Assembly: GCA_023375675.1 (NCBI GenBank)
Contig: JALQBC010000066.1
Coordinates: 62,001-126,000, forward strand
Direction of reading: 5' to 3'
Length of the DNA: 64,000 nt
Source of the DNA: Cytospora piceicola
Taxonomy: Eukaryota; Ascomycota; Sordariomycetes; Diaporthales; Cytosporaceae
The translations under genes were made by a program, and so were the position numbers. A model generated the notes under the pieces. It did not search any database. It had not been told where the DNA came from and saw nothing but the letters and a program-made list of their open reading frames with translations. The stretch's first letter is position 1. Every line of letters begins with the position of its first letter. Positions 40,001 to 52,565 of the stretch are shown here, in pieces.

Positions 40001-40733
40001 TGCGTCGCCGGGCACGTCTGCAGCGTATTGAGGAGGAGGTTCGCCGCCGTGTAGTTGTCGGCTTCTTTGACACGATGTAAGTTCATTATCCAATGGCCTG
40101 CCATACCGCTTGATTGGCATGCTGACATGTCCCCTTCGCAGGTACTATTCACGACAATTCAAGCGGCACAAGGAGCGAAAGAACTCTGGCCGTATGACGG
40201 GAGTACCTCAGCTAGGCGTGCCTGACATCCTCGTGGAAGACGAGGAACAGCAGGCCAAGAGGAAGCAATCCCTGGTAGCACCACAAAACCCCTACTCCCC
40301 ACGAACATCCGCGGGCGCAAGCTCTGGGCGACTGCGCTCATCGACGGCAACGTTCCTGAGCCCGCACGAGGCCCGCAACAGCGGCGGCCCCAGCAGCCAC
40401 CACCAGAAGGCGTGGCCCGGCGCATCGATGGACCTGACGATCCAGACGAACTTTGACGGCTCTGGAGTGCACCCGCTCAGCAGACCGCGGTCCGGGGACT
40501 CGACGACGAGCGCGGGCCGGAACAGCGAGGCGCACCAGAGCACGCACTCGGCCTTCAGCTTCGAGCTGCAGCCGAGCGGGTCGGCGGCCAACTCGGCGCC
40601 GGGAAGCACGCGGGGCAGCAGGAGCAACAGCGCCGTGAGCCCGAGCCAGATGAGCCAGATCCTGGACGACTCCATCTGGATGGCTACTATCCGGAGGAGT
40701 GCCACGTCGTCGAAGAAGAAGCCCGGGTGGTGA
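34067..40733 (+). CDS. CCH1: Cch1 voltage-gated calcium channel alpha1 subunit
   Basis: Four exons: 34,067-35,740, 35,793-39,928, 39,987-40,076 and 40,142-40,733, all in phase, giving 2163 aa. Cch1 is the pore of the fungal high-affinity plasma-membrane calcium system, working with Mid1. About 360 disordered cytosolic residues precede four repeats of six helices. Pore-loop residues are N697 (SANTF), E961 (SSENW), E1434 (SQEGW) and E1722 (VGEGW). S4 segments include MLSCLRILRLLALTKG (repeat I, crossing intron 1) and AFKALRALRLLNVSD (repeat III). A degenerate EF-hand-like loop (VDPHGTGYISKDTF) lies near residue 1811. The C-terminal tail (exon 4) is Ser/Gly-rich and ends KKKPGW. The length matches the family. 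The start ATG is the first in a CA-rich leader. Confidence 0.96.
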
Positions 40734-43700
40734 TCTTGTCTTTGTTACACTTTCGCGGCGGGGGGTGGGGTCGGTTTGGTTAATGGCTGTAATGATTTGG
40801 TGGGGGGGGGGGGGGGTTCAAAGGTATAAAGGGGAAAACGGAAAGGAGACGGATGGAGGGAGGTGCAGCTCCTCCCAAGATTACTGCATCAGACCGGCGT
40901 TTTTTTCTTTCTTTCCATCATCAGAGTCGGAGAACGGGACACAGAGAGACAAAACTTTTCTAGATGGGCGTTTTTGACCTGATTGGTTGTCTGTCCTTAT
41001 TGACGTTGTACAAGTCTGCATCGAGCGAGCGAGCGAGCGAGAATGTCTTTACCCTCTGTTGTCTATAGGTGGGTTTCTACGGGAGAGGTAATCTATAGAG
41101 CAAGGTGCTCTGAAGGCAAATCCTAAGACGCTCACGTACAATGTTTGGAGGAAAGGTGATGGAGGCGTTATGGAAGAGAAGTCTGTAAAACTTGATAAAC
41201 TCTTGACGAGCAGATCTGAGTAGTCCAATAGGACGAGCATACATATGTACACCTGACCGATAACCAGGTCCGCAGTCCCACCGGCTTGTTTCATGTCTCA
41301 CGATGCCGCTGCGGACCGCATCCTCTTGATGAGATGCAGGTACACTGCATATGTAGTGTATGTAGAGCAACGCGGCCAGGGGGCGCGGGCTACGAACTGG
41401 GACCCTGGACCTGGCTGGATGCTGCGGACAGTTTCATGCTCCCTTGTATATAGCACGAGGTTCTGGAGAGAACAAGATCTGGTGTGTTTGCTTACTGCAG
41501 GAACGGTATTGAGTCATAGGAAGCACCTTGTCAAGAGGATGGTAATTAGATGATCTGAGTAGAGACGGCCAACGTTAACCGTTTCTCCTGATAACCGAGT
41601 GTGTGCCTGAGATTGGTTGGTGTAAAAGAATCCGGCTCGCATCATGATGATCAACAGGACGTTGAAGAACTGCCAAGAGTTAAGTTGCCTAGGATGACTG
41701 GTTTTGTCTCAAAATGTTCGAGAAGGCTTTCAATCTGGAAGGGCCGTTGTGTGACTTACCTACTCAAGTACCTAGGTAGAATATTTGTGTGTATGTACAC
41801 TACTTATGTAACAATGGAGGGAAGGTTGTGAGTGTCAGGGAGAATAATGAGTTGCTATCGGTTGGATAAAGGTGAAACAGGCTCAACCAAGAACGACCCC
41901 ACGGCCCGTCCATGGCCCCCAGCAGCACCCAGCACACCCCAACACACCTTAGGAAAACATTGGAAACCAGCCAGGCTGCTGCATCCTATCTGCCTATCCT
42001 CTCTGTCTCCTAAACTAACCGAGTTGGGACCCAGACCTTCACCTTCACCACCTTCGGCAACCCACAAGCAATCAATTCACCGGGTCCCTGCCCGGCCTCT
42101 AACGTCCATCACACTCGCCCGTCCGCCACTGCCCGTTGATCTATGAGGAGAGCACAAACACGGAGCCTCTGATGGTCGGCTGGCTGGCTGCCCAGATCTG
42201 CAGTAAAGTCTGCTGGCGTTAGATACGAAGCACGAAGCATGATGCATGAAGCATGCATGAAGCGTCTTGTTTCTACGTGACATGATGGACAGGGCCAGGG
42301 TCGGGACAAGAGCTTGTTTCACCGCGATAGAGCAGGGTCAGGCAAGCAAGCAAGTAAGCAAGCAAGCAAGTAAGCAAGCAAGCATGGAAAACCTCCGATC
42401 CACTCGTCTTGCGACTCTCGTGACGGTCGCAGCTTGTCTGACCACCGGTTCCAGCTCTGCGGGTTCAAACTCAAAGGCTGACTCCCAGTCTCCCAGGCTC
42501 GCTTCCCAAGGTTCATGATCCCCGGTCAAGGCAACATCACTTGCTCTCATTGCCTCCGGGAAGGGTCGTTGCATCGGCCGTCGCCTCGCATCAGAAGGGT
42601 AGCCATGAGTTCTGGTTCTCCCTACCTAGGTACCTACTAAGTAGGCAAGGCACATACAAAGCCAGCCAGCCAGAGATGCCGTGTCATCATCATCATCATC
42701 ATCACATTTGGGAGCCCCTGACCAGAGTGGAAGTGACCAGGGCGGAATTGACCAGAGCGGGCCCGCCGCACACCTCCCACAACCCACCACAGCGGCCACA
42801 AACCACAACCACGGCCACAAGATACAATGTCTGTGTCACCAAGACATTGGATCAATTGACTGCTGATGCAGGGTTATGCGAGACGTATCCCGTATAGAAA
42901 ACTGCATACTATGATGTCGAATCTCTTTAAGTGGTCGGCTCTTCCGGGGACGGTAACTTTTACATGCCACCAGAAACTCCCTGTCTGCAACTCTTCCCGG
43001 GTCGCAAGCCCGCCCGCCCTCTCCAGTCTCCAGTCTCCAGTCTTACTCTACAATGCAGACTACATATGCAAGGACTGGACCGGGCGGGATCCACTTTGCC
43101 GTGGTTTTAGGACTACTGATCTCCCCTGGCTTATCCTTGCCAAACCTTGCAAGTCGCAACTCGCCCTTGTCTTGATAGGCGGCCACCACCATCTTCCCTT
43201 CCCGCACTCCTTGGTTCATATAATATTAATACTTAAGGTCTCACCTGGCATCTTGTCGGCTCTGTGAGCCTATTCTACTCGTCTCTTCATCTACACTGCT
43301 TTCTGCTCCACACCATTAAGGCTTCGCACCCCCCCTCCATCTCTCGTCGTGCAGGTTCGCGCATATTCGTTGACGACGGCTTGATATCTCGGATACCCAC
43401 TGTCTTTTCCTTCTCGCCAACCTCCCCACTCTGCCCAGTTCATCATCTGCACACGGACCAGTTTCCACTCGCTTCTGCTAGATAACGTCTGCCACGATAC
43501 CAGTCCACTCGCTCCCACCGAACTGCCAGCAAACAAGCAATTCCGCATATTTAAATATTCCGGGGCTGGGCCTCTCACGATAGTTATACCTTAATACTCC
43601 TTCCACCTTCTTGTCAAAACCAAGCTGCCGATCTGACAGCATCTCTCCGACCTCTTGCTCCTACCTACCGGAGCTTTCATCAACCAGGAACACATTCACG

Positions 43701-43760
43701 CTTCCACGCGGGCAGATCCACCTCTCTTAGTAGCACCTTCACCGCCCATTATCTGTCACA
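40734..43760. other. 3-kb spacer with simple repeats
   Basis: No gene is supported. It contains a 15-G homopolymer (40,802-40,816), a CGAG tetranucleotide run (about 41,020-41,042), an AAGC/AAGT tetranucleotide run (42,341-42,384), a CAT run (about 42,689-42,705), and TACCTAGGTA-type palindromes near 41,765 and 42,626. The last 450 bp are CT-rich, with a TTTAAATATT element near 43,548, and look like the promoter and leader of the gene at 43,761. Confidence 0.55.
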
Positions 43761-44048
43761 ATGGACTCATTCGGCTTCCAACCTGTTCAACCTCGCTTTG
43801 CTCCCTCCTCGAGCTTCCCGGCCCCCTCCATCTTCCGTCGGTCGTCAACAAGCTCAAGCAGGAACTCCTACGCCTCATACACGTCCTCGACGTCTGCGGC
43901 CTCCACCATAAACTCTGTGATTTTCCGCCAACCGTCAATCATGGACTTGGAGGAGGAGCACAAGACCTATGGGTCCGAGCTAAAGATCCTCGAGCCGAGA
44001 CCTGTCGTCTTTTACGGCAGCATGGAGGAGCGTTTCGCCTCTCTGTAG
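43761..44048 (+). CDS. Small serine-rich protein, 95 aa
   Basis: A single-exon frame starts at ATG 43,761 in the context TGTCACAATGGA after a long CT-rich leader. The first 55 residues are rich in Ser, Thr, Ala, Pro and Phe. The C-terminal 35 residues are different: an acidic segment followed by ELKILEPRPVVFYGSMEER. The sharp third-position C bias and the promoter-like upstream region support a real gene. I believe short proteins with a similar LEPRPVV(Y/F) ending occur in related fungi, but this is from memory. Function unknown; no signal peptide or membrane helix. Confidence 0.75.
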   Translation: MDSFGFQPVQPRFAPSSSFPAPSIFRRSSTSSSRNSYASYTSSTSAASTINSVIFRQPSIMDLEEEHKTYGSELKILEPRPVVFYGSMEERFASL

Positions 44049-46125
44049 ACGGCGGCATCACCACCTGCAACCAAAAAAAAAGAAAAAGAAGACAAAACAC
44101 CAAAACCTCACGCCTGTCACTACCACCTGACTGGCAGAGCGCGGCTGAGCCACGACTCTTCATCCTTCTCTTCAGCTAACCCATTTTACCCACCGCTTTT
44201 TTGACGCCGTTTCACACTCTATGAGACACTTATGACACCAATCGATGAACCGAGGACGATGTGCACTTTTTTACATTCGTATGCGACCGATGGTCAGCGG
44301 CGCGGGATATTTTCGTGAAGTACAGTCACTTTGGGGATCGCCATGAGGAGCACGAATGGCCTACCAGCTTCAACTTCTTCTCCGATGAGCTCTGGGTTCA
44401 GCGTATCCCCACTGAGCCCATCCCTTACTTCACGAACTTTGGCACCGGGAAACCGGGGGGACGAGGAGCTTGATAGCTTTGAAACTTCGATTGAGATCAC
44501 AGAAGACGGGCAGCAGTCAACGGCGTACCAGGCGTTTCTATCAGTTTTCAAACGCTCCTGAGGGGAGGCCGCTCACGAAGCTTTGATTCGTATTGAGTGA
44601 GAGGCAATCCGTCGTGGGAGACGAATGGCAAGGGTCTCTACGGCAGAAGAAGATAGAGAAAATCAACAAGAGCCTTGCATCTTTCGGGCTGCTCTCACCT
44701 ATCTACCAACTCTGAAAATCCATCTACTGACTTCCATATCGCGTGCTTTCTGTGATCATATGCGGGTGGGTCTTTGCTTATGTCTCCTGAAATTGTGTGA
44801 TACACAATTGCCTACTTTTTTTGCTGAGATCTATACCAGATCGACCCACTATCTAGTAACATTTGCCTTGATTGATATCACCCACGAAACTTTGAGCTTC
44901 CCCGCCTGATAGCGACAGAGTGATGATAGTGAGCCACACAACCATGTCAGTGACGATGGTTTTACCCAGGCATCGCGCCCTCAATTCCTTCCTGCCGGGG
45001 CGGCGTTTCAGGTTTATCAATCGCAGTGACGATCGACGATCCGGAACCCCAGGCTTACCCCCGTCTCGGCCGTGACGAGCTGAAGGGGAAATGCTAGCTC
45101 TCATCCTCTCCGTCCTGGTCCCGTGTCGGGGATGGGGAAGTCAATACACACCCCTGTCTCGTCCAATACTTCGTCTCTCTTTTCATGACGACTATTGTTG
45201 GCTCCGCCACAACGGACCCGGGGGTTTGTCTGTCTCGGATAGGTGCTTCACTCTTGCCGTTCGCCAGCTTCCTCGGATTGCTCTTATGAGCCTATTTCAC
45301 CTCGGCGGTTCTGACTTGAGTGGGCGGAGTTGGGAGCAGGGAAGGCGAGCGAGTCCCGAGATTCGTCCCATGAGCGAGACAAACGCTCTGCTGACAGCAC
45401 TCCGTAACGAAGGTGCTCTCTAGCATGGCCAGACGTGCATTGCCCGACACGACATACTTGCTCTTCCGAGACGTTTCTTATAGCAGGTGGTGTCTGGAGG
45501 GTCGTCTGAGTAGTATGTGGCATTTTCAGTGCTACCCGTGTACTGCCTGGGTAGGAGGACTTCGACTGCTACCCCTCGTGTTTACACTTCGGTCCCATGA
45601 TGAACCAAGCCATCGGTGCGAAGACGCATGGCCCAAGCTCGAAGCTTCCCCCGTTCGTGACTTGTCCATGCTTCCAAGTGCCATTGAGTGAAGGGGGGGT
45701 GAGCAATGTCCGGAAAGCTTGATACATATTCAACGCCAGAAGCTGCCCCCTCACTCACGGTTCTCAGCGAGGAGGTTTGGCTTTCGCCACATGCGTGATG
45801 GTTCCTCTCAAAATGAATAAATGGGATGTGTGAGTGGCTAGCAGGTTTGTATTCGAGTCACTCGTACGATAAGCTACATAGTAAGCCCCCTCGTCCTGAG
45901 CCAGACTTCAACCTCTCAGAACGCCCTCGCATCCCGGCCACGCCTCTCCGTATTTCCATAGACGTACCTCTGCCAGTAGTCGAGTTCATCAAGCACCGTC
46001 GTGAAAGACCAATCAATACTTGCCTACCAAGCACTCGGCAGGAACCACCGCGCTCGTGCCACCTAGATCAAACCGGGGAAACCCACCCTCGGGGAGGAAA
46101 ACGGTACGGCCCCCACGCCGCCCAG
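44049..46125. other. Spacer with one small uncertain frame
   Basis: This is mainly the 3' region of the 95-aa gene and the upstream region of the gene at 46,126. A 70-codon frame at 44,261-44,473 has a locally gene-like middle (WPTSFNFFSDELWVQRIP) but no supporting leader, so it is not called. Nothing else is recognised. Confidence 0.45.
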
Positions 46126-46659
46126 ATGCCCAACGACAAGGACAGCGACGACGACCCATCCAGCCCCGCCTCCCGCCTCTCCTCCAAGGCCCGCCTGGCA
46201 TACTTCCTGACCGGCGGCACGAGGCGCGGCCCGGCCACCATGGCCGGCCTCCTCAGGCTGTCCCGGGACAGGAACGACGTCAAGAAGGCCCACGAGGGGT
46301 GGGCCGCAGCCAGGAAGGAGGACCTCGACAGGCACCAGGGCCGGTGGGGCCGGTCAGGGCTGGCGGGGGGTCTGGAAGAGGTGGGGGGGCTGGGGCCGAA
46401 GCCGAGGGGGACGGCCTTGGTCCGCTGGGTTAGGGAGAACGACGGAGGAGGGCCTGCACGGGAGCAGCCGCCCGAGGACGACATTTATGGCGTGAGTGAT
46501 GATGAGCAGGGGCGGAGGAATGTGAAAGAAAACAGGGGCGGTGGCGGTCAAGATGGAGCAGGCGAGGCTCACCCACACCAGCAACAGGGTGGTGATAGCG
46601 GCGACGGGCAGCAAGGACATGATCCAGATCTCCCAACCACACATCAATGCGATGACTGA
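46126..46659 (+). CDS. Hypothetical charged protein, about 177 aa
   Basis: Third positions are almost all C or G from just before ATG 46,126 to about 46,450, strong evidence of coding. The frame stays open upstream to an ATG at 45,826 (277 aa), but that part lacks the codon bias, so the shorter start is preferred. The protein is hydrophilic: an acidic start (MPNDKDSDDDPSS), a central Arg/Lys/Ala helix-like part with LAYFLTGGTRRGP and KKAHEGWAAARKED, then PEDDIYGVSDDEQG. After this, codon bias weakens and the sequence is Gly/Gln/His-rich. A GTGAGT donor-like site at 46,492 in phase 0 raises the possibility of an intron and a different C-terminus. Function unknown. Confidence 0.55.
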   Translation: MPNDKDSDDDPSSPASRLSSKARLAYFLTGGTRRGPATMAGLLRLSRDRNDVKKAHEGWAAARKEDLDRHQGRWGRSGLAGGLEEVGGLGPKPRGTALVRWVRENDGGGPAREQPPEDDIYGVSDDEQGRRNVKENRGGGGQDGAGEAHPHQQQGGDSGDGQQGHDPDLPTTHQCDD

Positions 46660-47492
46660 ACAGCCCATCAGCTATAAGAATCTCAGTTCATCAGGTGGCA
46701 TCGGCTTACAACCAGGCATTAACACTGCCACTTGGCAGACTCAGACGTAGGCGGTCGGTCACATAGCCGACTACTATCGAGGATAGTGGCAGGAGATAAA
46801 ATAATACCTTTTTTGATTTCCCCATCTACCGCAAAAAAACAAAACACAAAGCTGATACCCCTTAGTCCAACACAGCAAACAATAGTATGTACAATGCAAT
46901 GCAACCCGTCCATCGTTGCTTCGTCCAGGCAATCACCGTAGGGGAATATACCAAGAGCCCCCCAATATGCTGCCATACCGTCCTGACCATCCAAATATTA
47001 AGTGGCCCTTCCTTATTCAGCGAAGCCAGAGAGCAAGTTTGATGTGTGCCAGCGCTGCCGGACGGGGAACAAGACAGCAGCAACAGCAATTTGAGGGTGT
47101 TGATGCAAGAAGCATTTCCCACTCATCTTCCAGTAAAAATAGAACAGTAATCAACAGCCGATGGGCCCTCGTGTGCCCAAACACCCCTTCCGTTCCAGTT
47201 CCCCTTGCAGACCATTAAACACCCGTACGCCGCCGCAATGACCGAGTAGCGAAATCTGAGAAGGTATAATCATAACCTCTTTGTTTGGCGCGCAATCCAA
47301 ATACAGAATGGAATTGAGGAGTGCGATGTTGACATAAAACTTCGTTTTTGGTCTATGAAATCATGCGTTGTCGTAAAACCTGGGTATCTGTCCACTTCCC
47401 GAATGGTCAGGGACTGTCATGGTCCAAGGCCCGAGGCGACGTCTCCGCGGAAAAAAGAAATTGTGCGACTTCAGTCGGTGCGCAAACATTTT
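46660..47492. other. Spacer between convergent genes
   Basis: This lies between the 3' ends of the hypothetical charged protein gene (+) and the cyclin gene (-). It should hold both 3' untranslated regions. Nothing else is recognised. Confidence 0.5.
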
Positions 47493-49084
47493 CTACTCAT
47501 CGAGGGGTTGGTCCAAGTCATGAAGGTCGAACGCAATGGCGTTCTTCTTGGCCCACTGGCGGGTTAGGATGGACGCCTTGAGGAACTTCTTGCTGGCGTA
47601 CTTCTTGAAAAAGGCCTCATGGGTCACGGGACGGGCCAGGTAGTCAACCATGAGCAGGAGGCAGGGTTCGATCTCTTGCTCAGTGTAGCCGGCATAAAAG
47701 GACAGCGTCGCGTCCCAGTCACCTCGGTCCAGTATCAGTCGCGACAAGTACATAGCTGTGGCCGCGATTTGAGAGGGACGGAACGACATGAAACGGTGGT
47801 CGACAACACTGATCTCCAACAGGTACTTGGCGACAGTACGGGTTTGGATGTCGTAATTGTCGGCCTTGGAGATGCGACGGAGGAAGTTCATGGGATTGGG
47901 GTAGCTGAGATCGTACTGGAGGGTCTGGAGGATGAAGCGCTCGGCAGACAGAATCTCGGACTCAGAAAAGCCGTTGTCTGCAACGTGCTTGAAGTTTCCG
48001 ACATGAGGCGAAAGGACCTCTTCGTACTTGGACGCGATGAACATAGCAGTGATGCCAACGAGCTGCACGCGGTCAAGCTGTACAACCTTCTCCGACAGGA
48101 ACCGATCGATGATGTTGATACCCAGGAACAATGTCTCGGGCAGGAGGTGGAACCGAGTGTGGACCTCGATGAGCCAGTCGACCAAGATGCTTCGGGTTTT
48201 CCACTCAAGCTCATCCTGATGATCCATGTAATCCGGGTTGGGAAGCGAGCTGGGTTCGATGGTCAGGAGATAGTCGAAAATCTCGTGCACGTACTCGGAG
48301 ACCATAAGAGGATCATCGTCATCCTCAGCGTCCAAATCCTTCACGCCATCCGGGAAGATGAAGCCCGTCTCTAGGTCTGCTTCGTATGGTTCGAGGACGG
48401 GCTCAAGAACAGGCTCAGGAACGGGCTCGACAATCTCCACCGCTGGCTTAGGGCGTTTCTGGTTCTCCTTCTCCGCGGTGTGCACCTTCTTACGAACGGG
48501 CTCGCCTTCCTCCACCGGGGCCTTTTGCTTCAGGGCCACATGCGCTGCAGGGGCTGCAGGGGCTGCAGGACGAGCCTTCCTCTTGGCACCTATCTCGCCG
48601 GGGCCCGAGGCCCTTGTGGTCTTCTTGGGGACATTGGGTTCCTTGGGTGCAAGTGGTGCTGCGCGGGCGCGCGAACTCGAAGCTATGGTGCTCTTTTGTA
48701 CTCGGTTCGGTTGTGCGATCTTCGAAACAATACCGGGCTTGGCGGCGGTGACCTTCTTCCCCTCGGCAGCGTCAACCTTGGTGACATTGGAGACATCACC
48801 AAGGGCAGCACGCTTTTTCGTTACGCCACTGACATTGGCATTGACGGCAGACTTCTTGGACTGTAGAGGCTTGGAGGGCTGAGATAGTTCGTCGACATTC
48901 AAGGCGGCAGCCTTAGCACGCGTGAGACGTGTTGAGTTGTTGGTCACGCTGTTTTCGTCGTTCTCGGCCGCGATAACGCGTGCGCGAGTGGTACGTACCT
49001 ATTAAAGTCAGATACCAGATCATGACGTGGCGAACCCATCGCGCCATGAGGTCAATGGTTGGGGGAACAGCTTACAGTAGGCAT
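47493..49084 (-). CDS. G2/mitotic B-type cyclin
   Basis: Two exons: 49,084-49,076 (nine coding bases, MPT) and 48,998-47,493. The 77-bp intron has donor GTAAGC and acceptor AATAG in phase 0, giving 504 aa. B cyclins activate Cdk1 for entry into mitosis. The protein shows a destruction box RAALGDVSN (residues 66-74, RxxLxxxxN) and a KEN box (180-182), both signals for degradation by the anaphase-promoting complex. Ala/Pro-rich linkers and acidic sequence follow. The cyclin box begins near residue 270 with RSILVDWLIEVHTRF and contains FIASKYEEVLSP; the C-terminal cyclin fold contains ISVVDHRFMSFRPSQIA. It belongs to the NimE/Clb group. The tiny first exon is inferred from splice signals and phase. 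Confidence 0.95.
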
Positions 49085-51183
49085 GTTGTTGATTGAGGTA
49101 TTAGATTACCCAAACACTGAAGGGGTAGCTGGAGGGCAAGTTAATTGCTGATCAAGTTGTCATGACATGGCAGAAGTCGTGGGCTGGGAGTGTGTGCATG
49201 TAAAGTGGATTGCGGACAGCTGGAGGCGTTAAATGGTGCTCAGCGCGGTGGAGCTACAGGCATCCGGCGCGTCTGGTGAAAAATTGCAACGTGGGCGGTG
49301 GAGGAGATTGAAGACTCACATTGAATTCTCGACAACAATATGCAAGAGACACGAATTATGTCTGGACGCGTAGAAGAACAATGTCAACAAGACTGTAAAA
49401 GGGACGCGATATCGAGCTCGGGGAGGTGTGGACGTCAAGCCGCAGAGAGGCCACCGGGCGGGATAACGGTCGGGATGGAATAAGGTAGGCGGACTGGATG
49501 GCAATTGAATGTTGGTATGCCGCTCATGGGTGGATGGTTGGTATTGACTTGGAGGTGGATGATGGGTAAAAAAGTATGACCTACTAGACCCAGGGAAGGT
49601 TCAAGATGGGGAGGTGAAGGTGATGATGGAGACGGGAGATGATGGGTGACTGCGGACGAGATGCAGCAGAAGGTGTGTTTATTATGCCAAAGTGCAGCGG
49701 ACCGACCTTGTTTTGAGGTCTACGGTACAGTGTGTGGGTCTAGAAGGCTCAGGACCGACAGGACCTCACTTGACTGGCTTGTTTGACAGGACTGGACAGG
49801 ACTGGGCGTCGTCGGGTGGGTTTTTGGGAAGGAGCGTGTTCTGTGGTCCGTGCTCGTGACGAGACGAGACGTGGACCCCTGCAATTGCACTTGCAACTTG
49901 CAAGCACTTTGGCACTTGCACTTTGCTGCTTAAGTACCTAGGTAGTACGGAGAAATACTTTCAGACCGCGCCGACGTGAGCGAGCACCTACCAGCTGATG
50001 AGCCGCCCCCCCTCTCGTTGGGCCCGCTTTCGACGCGTCTTGTCTGCTCCGGGATAGAGGTGATGAGGAAGATTGCGCGAACGGTTAAAGGGCACAGGGG
50101 AGATGAACTGTAAGAATAAAGCAATAACACTTACAAGTAAATGCGGTACAATGCTCTTGGAAGCCGAATCGAAGGCCCAAAGATGTGCCGACAGAGGTCG
50201 CTCGGGGATGGGTTGTTTGGGTGGAAGAAGGTTGATGGAAGGGAGACAAGGTTAATGATGGACAGTCTGACAGTCTGATTAGGAGCTGGGGACATCGGCA
50301 ACCCTAGCAACCCTGACATCAGGATGCGCAGGTCAGTGTGGGGTCGTGCAGCTCGACGCGACGGAGAGACATCTGAATTGTTTATATTGACGGGGCTTCG
50401 CTATGCTACCACAGCAACGAGCTGCTGACATGCATTCTCACACGCTATCATTGGCCAATCTGCTCGTTGCTGCTCAACCCCCCCGACCCTACGACATCAG
50501 TTGCTATTTCATCATAGCAGATGGCCTTGCTATTCTGGGTTCTTCATATCCTCTTGTGTATACCTAGGTACCCAGTACTAGTGAAAAAATGTCAACATCA
50601 AGCTGACGCCGACCACTACTACCTAGGTATATACCAGGGGGAAGGTATCGGAGAGACCCTAACCCTTGAAAGACATAGCTTACCACACTTAAACTAGAGT
50701 GGAACGAACGTCGAGCTTGCAATGGTGATTATTTTTCCTAGCAAAAAAAAAGAGATATCTTCTCACAAGAACATTCTACATACACAGTGATCTCGCCATC
50801 CCACTATCATCACGACTTGTTTATGTGATTTTGGTACAAGTGCTTGACATGCAAGGGGGTGGTGATGGGAAGCACCTCCAAAGCTACGATAGGTACCTGT
50901 GCATGTAATTTTTGATAGTGGTAAACGCCCTGCTTAGTCACCCCGAACTAGACCCCTGCTTAGGCGTCGGCCAACTTTGAATTTTCCCCAGAGGAACGGT
51001 GCATCACCATAACGGAAAGTGTCTCCAGTCGACCATCTCGGCTTCCCTGGTCCACTCGCCCCATTACGAAGCCCTACGAGCACTCGATCGATGGCTTCGT
51101 GCGCCAATTGACCGCCTACCAGAATCCGAGAAGCTCCGTCTTGAGCTTCATTGTCCCTCGGCCGCAGAGGCCGTCATCCCACA
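49085..51183. other. Divergent promoter of cyclin B and bL2m
   Basis: This is a 2.1-kb intergenic region between two divergent genes. No gene is supported. It contains TACCTAGGTA-type palindromes near 49,934, 50,563 and 50,620, repeated CACTTGCA words around 49,880-49,925, and a poly-A run (50,742-50,750). Confidence 0.55.
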
Positions 51184-52402
51184 ATGCTCCAGCCGAGCAT
51201 AAGGCCGCTGGCCTCTTCTCTCCGGTCACTCTTCAACTTCTCGAATTCCGCCCGAGCTTATGCCAGTAAAGGAGGCGCCAGTCGAGGATCCAGCCGCGCC
51301 GTTGCCGTGCCCGCGCCCGCGATCAAGGCAGAGGAGCTCATCCGAAAAGATGAGGAACAGACTGTCATCCTCCGGACCTACAAGCCCCGGACCCCCGGTG
51401 TGCGACATCTGAAGCGCCCCATCAACGACCACCTGTGGAAGGGCCGGCCGTACATGAAACTCACCTACCCCAAGAAGGGACAAGCAAGAGGAGGAAGAAA
51501 CAACACGGGTAGGGTCACCGTGCGACACCGTGGTGGCGGACACAAGAGGCGCATCCGGACCGTGGACTTTGACAGGTGGGCGCCGGGAGCGCACGCCGTC
51601 GAGAGGATCGAGTACGACCCGGGTCGTACCGCGCATATCGCCCTGCTCTCGGACAAGGCCACTGGCAAGAAGAGCTACATCGTCGCCGCCGACGGCATGA
51701 GGGCTGGCGATGTCATCCACAGCTACCGGTCCGGCATCCCCAAGGACCTGCTCGACAGCATGGGTGGTATCATCGATCCGGGTATCTTGGCCTCCAAGAC
51801 GGCGCATCGCGGCAACTGTCTGCCCATGCACATGATTCCCGTGGGGACCATGATCTACTGCATCGGCTCGAGGAAGGACGGCCCGGCTAGGTTCTGCCGG
51901 AGTGCAGGTACATACGGTGTCATTGCATCCAAGGAGGAGGAGACGAGGGATGATGGTACCAAGATCGTGGTCGGAAAGCACGTCAACGTGCGGTTACAGA
52001 GTGGTGAAATCCGCAAGGTTGACAAGGACGCTGTTGCGACAATTGGCATTTCCAGTAACGTCCATTACAACTACACGTCTCTCGGAAAGGCTGGTCGAAA
52101 GCGATGGATGGGTATCCGGCCGACAGTCAGAGGTGTTGCCATGAACTCAGGTATGTATAGCTCCCGCCCCGACAGGCAACGTTTGCGTATCTGTCAGCAG
52201 ATGAGGCTAACACTCCTGACCAGTCGATCACCCCCTCGGTGGTGGTCGTGGAAAGTCCAAGGGAAACAGGCCCCCGGTGAGTCCTTGGGGCACGCCGTCC
52301 AAGGGTGGTTACAAAACCCGCAGGAAGCACAACATCAACAAATACGTTGTCACACCTCGTGTGCGCAACATGGGCAAGAGGAGAGACAGGAAGGGTTCTT
52401 AG
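51184..52402 (+). CDS. RML2: Mitochondrial large-subunit ribosomal protein bL2m
   Basis: Two exons: 51,184-52,150 and 52,224-52,402, with a 73-bp intron (donor GTATGT, acceptor CTGACCAG) in phase 1, giving 381 aa. The protein is the mitochondrial uL2 homologue next to the peptidyl transferase centre. ATG 51,184 gives an Arg/Ser-rich, acid-poor presequence ([17 protein letters not shown]) expected of a matrix protein; the frame is open 33 bases upstream without an ATG. Family motifs are [33 protein letters not shown] and [21 protein letters not shown], then across the splice [14 protein letters not shown] and [16 protein letters not shown]. The usual second His of DHPHGGG is Leu here. It converges with the cupin gene, with 163 bp between stop codons. 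Confidence 0.95.
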
Positions 52403-52565
52403 TTTGGTGTAGTGGCCTGGCCTGTACATATAAATACCATTTGTATTGAAGCAATCGTGCAGTGTGTCTTCCCATCCGCATATGAGAAACAAGCTCTGGC
52501 ATCTCTCTTCGCTGACAGTCATGTCGATTGTTCCGGGCAAGATGTGCGCTCATGGTTGAAGAGGA